The notes beneath the pieces are model-generated. The model was not told where the DNA came from, searched no databases, and worked only from the letters and a program-made list of their open reading frames with translations. Below, piece after piece: positions 41,961 through 48,339 of a stretch of 48,339 nt of DNA (positions are counted from its first letter, which is position 1; the number at the start of each line of letters is the position of its first letter). The position numbers were made by a program, and so were the translations under genes. Source of the stretch: an uncultured Holophagaceae bacterium (GTDB lineage Bacteria; Acidobacteriota; Holophagae; Holophagales; Holophagaceae); the NCBI GenBank assembly GCA_903880675.1, contig CAIRQL010000166.1:1-48339 (forward strand), in the 5' to 3' direction.

Positions 41961-43019
41961 TCAGGCCGGACACGGTTCGGGAATGGCCAGGCAGCGGCTC
42001 AGGCCGGCCCGAAGGACCTGCCCCTGCAGATGGCGCCCGATAAAGACGAATTTGCTCCTGGGGGTCTGACCATCCCAGGGTTCTGCCGCGCGCAATTCCA
42101 GGATGCGATGCACGCCTTGGAGCACGTAGCGCCGAGTGTCCCCGGCGATGGCTACGATTCCCTTGAGCCGGAACAGATGGTCCCCATCGGCCTCGACCAG
42201 GGCCTGCAGCCAGGTTTCGAGCCTCGGCAGGTCGAAGCTCTCCTCGAACAGGTGGGAGACCGAGCTAATGCTGGGGTCGTGCTCATGGCCGGAGGCTTCG
42301 CCGTGGTCGTGGTCGGAATGCTCGTTTCCCACCAGACTGGGCTCACTGAGGAAATGCGGTTCGCGGATGTAGAGGCTGGACGGGGCGAAGCCCTGGATGC
42401 CCAGGATGTGCCGCAAATCCACCTGGGCGTGGCGGGTCCGGAGGATATCGGCAGTGGCGTTGAGGCCGCGGATCCGGCTCTCGATGCGGACCAGGGCGGC
42501 GTCATCCACGAGATCGGTCTTGTTGAGCAGGATCCGGTCAGCCACCAGGATCTGGTCCACGGCCTGGTTGTCGTGACCGTCCAGGGCGGGATCCTCCAGG
42601 TGCCGCTCGAAGTGCAGGGCGTCCACCAGTGTGACGATGCCGTCCAGGGACAGCTGGCGCGCTAGTACCTCGTCCTTGAAGAAGGTGGCGGCAATCGGGG
42701 TCGGGTCGGTCAGGCCACTGGCCTCCACCAGGATGCTATCGAACTGGTCCTTCATCTCCAGTAGCTTGTGGAGGATCTTCACCAAGTCATCCCGCACCGA
42801 GATGACGCAGCAAAGGCAGTCGTTAACGATCTGGAAGATCTCCTCCTTGGAGGTCATCACAAGGTCGGAGTCCACATCCACTTCGCCCACTTCGTTCTCA
42901 ATCACGGCGATGCGGTGGCCATGGCGCCCGGCCAGGATATGGTTGAGCAGGGTGGTCTTGCCAGACCCAAGGAAGCCCGTGAGGATGGTTACCGGGATTT
43001 TGCTGGAAGGGTCAGTCAT
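41961..43019 (-). CDS. CobW/COG0523-family metal-chaperone GTPase
   Basis: This 352-residue G3E GTPase has the P-loop GFLGSGKTT (15-23) and the metal-binding CLCC (68-71). It also has a histidine-rich linker with repeated HxH near 230-245 and a CobW C-terminal domain. The family hydrolyses GTP to deliver metal ions to client proteins. Its ATG overlaps the molybdopterin-subunit stop as ATGA. Directly following a molybdenum hydroxylase and preceding metal-dependent amidohydrolases, it probably serves one of them; zinc or iron supply is more likely than molybdenum from family precedent. Confidence 0.92.
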   Translation of the reverse strand: MTDPSSKIPVTILTGFLGSGKTTLLNHILAGRHGHRIAVIENEVGEVDVDSDLVMTSKEEIFQIVNDCLCCVISVRDDLVKILHKLLEMKDQFDSILVEASGLTDPTPIAATFFKDEVLARQLSLDGIVTLVDALHFERHLEDPALDGHDNQAVDQILVADRILLNKTDLVDDAALVRIESRIRGLNATADILRTRHAQVDLRHILGIQGFAPSSLYIREPHFLSEPSLVGNEHSDHDHGEASGHEHDPSISSVSHLFEESFDLPRLETWLQALVEADGDHLFRLKGIVAIAGDTRRYVLQGVHRILELRAAEPWDGQTPRSKFVFIGRHLQGQVLRAGLSRCLAIPEPCPA

Positions 43020-45295
43020 TGCGCCCCTCCTTCCCGTTCCTGCAGGGCGGCCAGTACCTGCTCGGGTTTGATGGGGTAGTGGTGGAAGCGCACCCCGATG
43101 GCATCGTAGATCGCATTGGCGATGGCCGGGCCGATGGCGACGATGGGATCCTCGCCAATGCCCTTGGCGCCCCAGGGCCCGCCAGGATCGGGGGCCGTTT
43201 CCAGGAGCACCGTACGGATCGTAGGCATGTCCATAAACAGAGGCATTTTGTAATCCACAAAATTTGGATTAAGGGAGCGTCCGGTTTTAAGGTCGATCTG
43301 GAAGTCCTCGTAGAGCGTGTGGCCGATGCCCTGCTGGATACCGCCTTCGATCTGGCCGGCAGCTGCCACGGGGTGGATCACCTTGCCCACCTCGTGCACC
43401 GGGACCACTTGCAGCACCTTGACGGCGCCGGTCTCGATGTCCACAGCCACCTCAACGAAGTGAGCGGCGAAGGAGTAGGACTTAGTGGGGTGGTAGGTGG
43501 CGCTGCCCACAAACTGCGGGGCGGGGATGCCACGCTTGGGCATCATCACCTCGCGCACGGAAACGGACCGGTCCGTACCCTTCACGGAGACGACGCCGTC
43601 GCGCACTTCGATCTGGCTTGGGTCCACAGCTTGCTGCAACGCGGCGCGCGCCACCAGCTGGGCTTTGACCTCTGCCGCCGCCATCTGCGCGACGCGTCCA
43701 CCCATGTAGGTCGTGTGGCTGGCGAAGGCGCCGATGTCCCAGGGCACGGCGTCAGTGTCGCCGTGGACAACCGAGACGCTCTCAAAGGTCACACCGATCT
43801 CCTCAGCGACGATCTGTGCTTGCACCGTATGGGTTCCAGTGCCCAGCCCGGCGGTCCCGGTGAACAGCACCACGGTGCCGTCCTCGTTCATCTTGACGAT
43901 GGCGTTGCCCTGTTCCTTGATGCCGGGGTAGGCGCTGCTGCCGTGCATCTCGCAGCCTAAGCCCCAGCCGCGGCGCACCGGGCCGTGTTCGTCCCTTTCG
44001 CGGCTGCGCAGGGCCTCCCAACCGACCTCCTCCTTGCCGCGGCGGATACAGTCCTCAAGGCCATGGCCGATCAGGGGATGGCCTGAAGGTGCAACGTCCC
44101 CTTCCCTCACCGCGTTCCTCAGCTTGAGCTCGGCCGGATCCATCCCCAGGGCCACGGCAGCCTCGTCCATCTGGATGTCCAGGGCATAGTAAGCCTGGAC
44201 AACGCCGAAGCCGCGGAAGGCGCCGGCGATGGGGGTATTGGTGTAAACGCAACTGCCCACCACATGGATGTTCTCGCAGCGGTAGAGGGAGGCGAGTGCC
44301 GTCGTGCCGACGTTGGTCACGCCTGGCCCATGCGAGCCATAGGCACCGGAGGTATAGACGATCCGGGCCTGACGGGCCGTGATAGTGCCGTCCTTCTTGA
44401 ACCCCTGCTTGAGCCAGATCCGGGCGGGGTGGCGAGTGCGCCCGCCCAGGAAGGTCTCCTCGCGGGTGAACTCCATTCGCACGGGACGGCCCGTCTTGCG
44501 GGCCAGGAGGGCACACAGGAATTCGGTTTGAAACAGGTCCTGCTTGGCACCGAAGCCACCGCCCATGTGGTCTACCAGAACCCGCACCTTGTTCAGAGGT
44601 AGGCCCAGCACCTCGGCCATGATGCCGCGGACCATGAACGAGGTTTGGGTGGAGATCCAGACGGTGAGGCCGCCAGTTGGGTCCCACTGGCAGGTGCAGA
44701 CGTTCGGCTCCATATAGGCTGGCACGGGGCGGCCGCCTTCATAATCACCTTCCAGAATCAGGTCGGCTTCCTGGAAGCCCTTTTCCACATCGCCCCGTTG
44801 GCAGGTCACGGGGTCCAGCACCTGGTTGCCGCCGGGTCCAAGGTCGTGGACCAAGGGGGCCCCGGGCCGGAGGGCCTCCTCCACAGTGAACACTGCCGGT
44901 AACAATTCATACTCCACTTGAATCAGGCCCAGCGCCTCCTCAGCGATCTCTTCGCTGGTGGCGGCGACCACGGCCACACTCTCGCCCCAGAAGCGCACCT
45001 TGTCGTCCAGGATGTACTGGTCGCAGGAGAGGGAGGCCGAGCGGGGATGAGGCGACCCGGCGTGCAGCACCCGGGGCACGTCGGAGTGGGTCAGCACTGC
45101 TTTGACCCCCGGCAGCGCCAGAGCCCTGCTGGCGTCGATGCGCAGGATGCGCGCATGGGCCACATTGCTGCGCAGCGTCTTGCCATAAAGTAGGCCGGGA
45201 AACTGCATGTCGGCGACGTACTTGGCTGACCCAGTGACCTTATCGATCAAGTCATTGCGTTTGACGCTCTTGCCGATAATCGAGAAGGCGGTCAT
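43016..45295 (-). CDS. Molybdenum hydroxylase, molybdopterin-binding large subunit
   Basis: This 759-residue protein is of the xanthine dehydrogenase/aldehyde oxidase type. It shows the N-terminal a/b hammerhead (VTGSAKYVADMQFPGLLYGK), the cofactor-loop motif HMGGGFGAKQD near 243-253, and the catalytic glutamate in GAKGIGEDP (E715). The subunit hydroxylates a carbon in an aromatic heterocycle, purine or aldehyde using water, and passes electrons to the 2Fe-2S and FAD subunits. Stop and start overlaps of ATGA join it to the neighbours on both sides. Substrate pocket residues cannot be interpreted without alignment; nicotinate-, purine- and benzoyl-type substrates are all possible. Confidence 0.93.
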   Translation of the reverse strand: MTAFSIIGKSVKRNDLIDKVTGSAKYVADMQFPGLLYGKTLRSNVAHARILRIDASRALALPGVKAVLTHSDVPRVLHAGSPHPRSASLSCDQYILDDKVRFWGESVAVVAATSEEIAEEALGLIQVEYELLPAVFTVEEALRPGAPLVHDLGPGGNQVLDPVTCQRGDVEKGFQEADLILEGDYEGGRPVPAYMEPNVCTCQWDPTGGLTVWISTQTSFMVRGIMAEVLGLPLNKVRVLVDHMGGGFGAKQDLFQTEFLCALLARKTGRPVRMEFTREETFLGGRTRHPARIWLKQGFKKDGTITARQARIVYTSGAYGSHGPGVTNVGTTALASLYRCENIHVVGSCVYTNTPIAGAFRGFGVVQAYYALDIQMDEAAVALGMDPAELKLRNAVREGDVAPSGHPLIGHGLEDCIRRGKEEVGWEALRSRERDEHGPVRRGWGLGCEMHGSSAYPGIKEQGNAIVKMNEDGTVVLFTGTAGLGTGTHTVQAQIVAEEIGVTFESVSVVHGDTDAVPWDIGAFASHTTYMGGRVAQMAAAEVKAQLVARAALQQAVDPSQIEVRDGVVSVKGTDRSVSVREVMMPKRGIPAPQFVGSATYHPTKSYSFAAHFVEVAVDIETGAVKVLQVVPVHEVGKVIHPVAAAGQIEGGIQQGIGHTLYEDFQIDLKTGRSLNPNFVDYKMPLFMDMPTIRTVLLETAPDPGGPWGAKGIGEDPIVAIGPAIANAIYDAIGVRFHHYPIKPEQVLAALQEREGGAQ

Positions 45296-45783
45296 AGCGC
45301 CTCCCTGCCGTTTTCTTGCATCTCTCGGGCGGTCTCATCGACGGCCTGGACGATCTTGGTGTAGCCGGTACACCGGCAGATGTTCCCGGCCATGGCAAAG
45401 CGGATCTCGTCGATGGTGGGGCGCGGATTCTCGTCCAACAGGGCCTTGGCCGCCACTATGAATCCCGGCGTACAGAAGCCGCATTGGGCCGCGCCGTACT
45501 TGATGAAGTTCTCCTGCAGGGGATGCAGTTCCAGCGCCGAGCGCTGGATGCCTTCGATGGTGATTATCTCAGCGCCATTGGCCTCCACCGCCAGCACCAG
45601 GCAGGCATTGACCAACTTGCCGTTCATGATGATGGTGCAGGAGCCGCACTCGCCCACGTCGCAGCCCTTCTTGGTGCCAGTCAGGCCGCCCTCGAGCCTC
45701 AGGGTGTCCAGAAGTGTTCGGTGGCACGCCACCATGAGAGTGCGCGGCTCGCCATTCAGGGTCAGGTTGATAACCTGGTTCAT
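45292..45783 (-). CDS. Molybdenum hydroxylase, 2Fe-2S small subunit
   Basis: This 163-residue protein has all eight cysteines for two 2Fe-2S clusters: C41, C46, C49 and C61 in the plant-ferredoxin-type N-terminal domain, and C101, C104, C136 and C138 in the helical C-terminal domain (CGFCTPG, CRCTGY). It carries electrons between the molybdopterin and FAD subunits. It overlaps the genes on both sides by ATGA, so the three subunits should be made in fixed proportion. Confidence 0.95.
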   Translation of the reverse strand: MNQVINLTLNGEPRTLMVACHRTLLDTLRLEGGLTGTKKGCDVGECGSCTIIMNGKLVNACLVLAVEANGAEIITIEGIQRSALELHPLQENFIKYGAAQCGFCTPGFIVAAKALLDENPRPTIDEIRFAMAGNICRCTGYTKIVQAVDETAREMQENGREAL

Positions 45784-46643
45784 CGGAGCACCTCTAAGGC
45801 CTGTACCAGCGCCCTGCGGGTCAGTACTTCCACCATCTGCCGCCGGTACCCGGCGCTGGCACGCACGTCGCTGATGGGCTGGCAGGCCTGGGCCGCCGCT
45901 GCGGCCGCTGCATGGACCCGGTCCCGAGTCGGCTCCTCGTCGAGAAGAAGGGCTTCAGCCGTAGGAACCCTCAACGGTGTCGGGGCGACGGCGCCAAGCA
46001 CGATACCCAACCTCGAGCATCGGCCCCGACTCATGGTGAGGCTCACTGCCACACCCACGGTGGCCAGTTCCATTTGCTCGCGCCGGCCGTGCTTAAGGTA
46101 GACCTTGGCGGTGCCAGGCGCGGGGGCGGGGACAAGCACATGGGTGACGATCTCATCCGGCGCCAGGATCGTCCGGCCCGGGGCGGTGCAGAAGCCTTCC
46201 AGCGCCACCGTGCGGGTGCCCCGAGGACCATGGATGCACAGAGAGGCGTCGTCGGCCAAAAGCGGCGGCAGGGTGTCGGCGGAAGGCGAAGCACGGCAGA
46301 TATTGCCCACGACGGTGGCGCGGTTGCGCACCTGGATCGAGGCGAAATCCGTGCAGGCCCGGGCCAAACCAGCGTAGTGCTGGTGCGCCAGCGGTGACGT
46401 CTCAACCTCCCGGGCAGTGACCAGGGCGCCCAGTCGCAGGCCAGTGACCGAGTCGAAGTGGAAGTCGTCCAGTCCGCGGATCTTCTTCAAGTTGATTACC
46501 AATCCTGGCTGCCGGACATGCTCTTTCATCTGGACCAGCAAGTCGGTTCCACCAGCCAGCCAGCAACCCCGACCTTGGCCTTGCTGCTGCAGGCCAACAG
46601 CCTCCTCAAGGGAGTGCGGTTCGAAGTAGTCGAAGGATTTCAT
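45780..46643 (-). CDS. Molybdenum hydroxylase, FAD-binding medium subunit
   Basis: This 287-residue protein has the FAD-binding CoxM/XdhB-like fold. It shows GRGCWLAGGTDLLVQMK near 23-40 and NRATVVGNICRASPSAD near 106-122, where the flavin diphosphate is held. A CO-dehydrogenase-flavoprotein C-terminal domain follows. It passes electrons to NAD+ or another acceptor. It is the first gene of the catabolic operon. A LacI-type operator lies 27 bases upstream of its start. Confidence 0.93.
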   Translation of the reverse strand: MKSFDYFEPHSLEEAVGLQQQGQGRGCWLAGGTDLLVQMKEHVRQPGLVINLKKIRGLDDFHFDSVTGLRLGALVTAREVETSPLAHQHYAGLARACTDFASIQVRNRATVVGNICRASPSADTLPPLLADDASLCIHGPRGTRTVALEGFCTAPGRTILAPDEIVTHVLVPAPAPGTAKVYLKHGRREQMELATVGVAVSLTMSRGRCSRLGIVLGAVAPTPLRVPTAEALLLDEEPTRDRVHAAAAAAAQACQPISDVRASAGYRRQMVEVLTRRALVQALEVLR

Positions 46644-46669
46644 CGAAGCCTTCCGCTTTACCGAAGCCG

Positions 46670-46691
46670 GTTAGTAAAACGTTTTATCAAC
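46670..46691. promoter_or_regulatory. LacI-type operator upstream of the hydroxylase operon
   Basis: GTTAGTAAAAC directly abuts GTTTTATCAAC, forming an imperfect 22-base palindrome centred on CG. This is the usual shape of LacI/GalR-family operators, with AAACGTTT at its core. It lies between the divergent LacI-family gene and the FAD-subunit gene, close enough to the latter to block transcription start. I saw no second copy in the window. Confidence 0.65.
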
Positions 46692-46885
46692 CAAATGTAA
46701 GATTTGGAGAATAATTGTCTAGACGTAAAAAAACCGAAATTTTAACCTTTCTATCCTCTGACCTTGCCCCGTTCCCGGTCTCGGTATCCCGCCAAACCGG
46801 GCCCAACCCCGCACGTTATGCTGGGAACCGCACCGTTCCGTACCCCTGCCGGCCCAGGTTTGACCCGTGAGGAAACCCGACCACC

Positions 46886-47908
46886 ATGCCGTCCCCACCC
46901 AAACAGCGACCGACCATTTTCGACGTGGCGAGGGAAGCCGGGGTTTCCATAACCACGGTGTCCCTGGTCCTCAATGGCAAGGGCCTGGTAGGTCAGGACA
47001 CGCGAGACCGGGTCAAGGGATGTGCCAGCGCACTCGGCTATGTTCCAAACGTCCGGGCCCAGCGGTTGCGCAGCCACAAGGCGCAGACCGTTGCCCTAAT
47101 CTCGTCCATGCCGTTGAACATCTCCGGTGGCGAGTCCAGGCTGGGTTTCCTGATGGAGATCGCCGCCGTGGCAGCATCGGTCGCCCTTACCAAGGGGCTA
47201 GCCCTCATGCTGATCCCGCCCTACGAAAGCTCCCGCCTGCCCCTGGAACGGCTCGATATCGATGGCGCCATCGTGGTTGAACCTGCCGCCGGAGATGAGC
47301 AAGTTATCCAGCTCCAGAATATGGGGATTCCGGTGGTCTCGCTCGGGCGGCAGGCGGGGCTCGATTCGGTCCCCTTCATAGACCTTCATTCCACTGCGGC
47401 CGCCCAGTTGCTGCTCCGCCATCTGTTCGCCCAGGGAACTGTCCACATCGCCCTCCTCATCGGTGCCTCAGAACGCAGCTCCTATATCGAAACGGAGGCC
47501 GCCTACCGGAATTTTTGCCAGGAGCATGGGATGGCTCCCATCGTCGGCAAGGCCATCGAGGCCGGCGGAGACGGTGCGGGTTACCTCGCCGCCAAGCACC
47601 TGCTGTTGGAACATCCTGAGATCGATGGCATCTGCGCAATCGCCGAAGCTTTCGCGGTCGGCGCCGTTCTCGCTGCCAAGGAACTAGGCCGCAACATCCC
47701 CGGTGACCTTAAGATCGTCACTCGCTACGACGGCTTCCGTATCCGGAACTGCAAGCCTCCCTTGACCGCCGTGGACTTGCACCTAGAGGATGTCGCCGCC
47801 TTGGCGATACATGCCCTGTTAGATATTTTCGAAGGAATTCCGAACCCGAACCAGATCTTGCCACCTCTTCCGAAACTGATCCCAAGATCTTCATCTTCTT
47901 TTAGTTAG
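46886..47908 (+). CDS. LacI-family transcriptional regulator
   Basis: This 340-residue regulator has an N-terminal LacI helix-turn-helix (TIFDVAREAGVSITTVSLVL, about 10-29) with the hinge helix near 50-62 (NVRAQRLRSH). A periplasmic-binding-protein-like effector domain follows, with conserved-type segments such as DGAIVVEP and VPFIDLHSTAAA. It is divergent from the hydroxylase operon and probably binds the palindrome at 46670-46691, with the operon's substrate or a product as inducer. The ATG at 46886 fits the family start. The C-terminus ends in a short serine run, slightly unusual but not evidence of damage. Confidence 0.92.
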   Translation: MPSPPKQRPTIFDVAREAGVSITTVSLVLNGKGLVGQDTRDRVKGCASALGYVPNVRAQRLRSHKAQTVALISSMPLNISGGESRLGFLMEIAAVAASVALTKGLALMLIPPYESSRLPLERLDIDGAIVVEPAAGDEQVIQLQNMGIPVVSLGRQAGLDSVPFIDLHSTAAAQLLLRHLFAQGTVHIALLIGASERSSYIETEAAYRNFCQEHGMAPIVGKAIEAGGDGAGYLAAKHLLLEHPEIDGICAIAEAFAVGAVLAAKELGRNIPGDLKIVTRYDGFRIRNCKPPLTAVDLHLEDVAALAIHALLDIFEGIPNPNQILPPLPKLIPRSSSSFS

Positions 47909-48039
47909 TGGTTCGATCCGGATCGGAGTGGGCCATTCGAGCCCTGCCTTGGCAATGCGGGTAGGAGAGCCGTGACGATTTTCAGCTTGAGATACTCCTC
48001 GTCGCGGTAGCCAACTTGCGTCTTAGACCTGAATCCGTG
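47905..48039 (-). pseudogene. Possible ISL3-like transposase C-terminal relic
   Basis: The minus strand reads HGFRSKTQVGYRDEEYLKLK and onwards to a TAA at 47905-47907. GYRDEEYLKLKI resembles the closing segment of some ISL3-type transposases (GYRD-EYFKLKI). An in-frame TGA lies shortly upstream, so nothing longer survives. It overlaps the end of the LacI gene by a few bases. It is not related by sequence to the intact ISL3 transposase at 11276. The rest of the gap to 48339 has no gene I can support and turns very AT-rich after about 48250. Confidence 0.35.
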
Positions 48040-48339
48040 AGGTTGAGTGCCCGCACGTCACCAGGAGGAGTCCAGGACACGGTGCGCCCATTGAACGCAA
48101 GGACACTCTCTACGGCTCCCAAAGCCCTTGGTAGTCCGAAATGATTTCACTGTAGGTCTTATTACCAGCCAGCGAGGCTATGCCCCACCTAAGAAGAGCC
48201 GGGTCCGAAAGACGATCGAACGCGCTATCGCCGATTTGGCTAGTTCCAGCCCTAATATTTCGCAAAGTATGCAATATGCACTTGAATCAAACATCTTCTA
48301 ACTGTATTAATAATTATAGATATTATAATTAATATGATA

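Noticed and set aside
47941-48200. Open minus-strand stretch ending LRRKLATATRSISS as a gene
   Set aside because: It has no start codon behind a ribosome site, and stops bound it on both sides within about 60 codons.
1-48339. CRISPR array
   Set aside because: I saw no regularly spaced identical repeats with unique spacers and no cas genes.

Overview
The window comes from a GC-rich bacterium with Gram-negative-type secretion: the one exported protein has a Sec signal peptide ending AQA and no lipobox. I cannot name the genus. The metabolic half (UbiD decarboxylase, molybdenum hydroxylase, amidohydrolases) would suit an organism that breaks down aromatic or heterocyclic acids, possibly anaerobically; that is inference.

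Left half, about 1-35 kb, is a defence island. A serine recombinase (cut by the window edge) and a DUF2924 partner lie at the left border, beside a relic of the 3' half of a tRNA-Glu gene. A type I restriction-modification (RM) locus follows: hsdR, an AT-rich gene of unknown function, hsdM and hsdS. An 8.1-kb ISL3-family transposon (4552-12666) has landed in that AT-rich gene. It has 69-bp inverted repeats and an exact 8-bp target duplication, TTAAAAAC. Its cargo is a second, unrelated, complete type I RM system (hsdM-hsdS-hsdR). Its transposase is the fourth gene of the hsd operon, and all four genes are joined by 4-nt start/stop overlaps. Removing the transposon and one target copy restores a continuous 313-codon gene.

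Downstream of the resident hsdS, on the same strand and closely spaced, are a PD-(D/E)XK-like nuclease candidate, an Abi_C/HEPN RNase-like protein, and a DUF262-DUF1524 (GmrSD/SspE-like) nuclease fused to a PUA/EVE-like reader. These look like one transcription unit with the RM genes. On the opposite strand is a three-gene operon: a RelE-like/UvrD helicase fusion, a DruH-like protein and a 1792-aa DruE-like DUF1998 helicase, i.e. a Druantia type III-like system. It is followed by a double zinc-ribbon protein, a UDG-fold-like protein, a GIY-YIG-like protein and a von Willebrand A protein.

Right half, about 36-48 kb, is a catabolic locus on the minus strand. Its order is FAD, 2Fe-2S and molybdopterin subunits of a xanthine-dehydrogenase-type hydroxylase, a CobW GTPase, two tandem amidohydrolase-2 paralogues (one without the HxH metal motif), a UbiD decarboxylase and a BMP-family periplasmic binding protein. 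An Ldh2-family dehydrogenase lies further downstream. A divergent LacI-family regulator and a LacI-type operator just upstream of the FAD-subunit gene suggest substrate-responsive control. REP-like hairpins and IS relics occupy the intergenic gaps.
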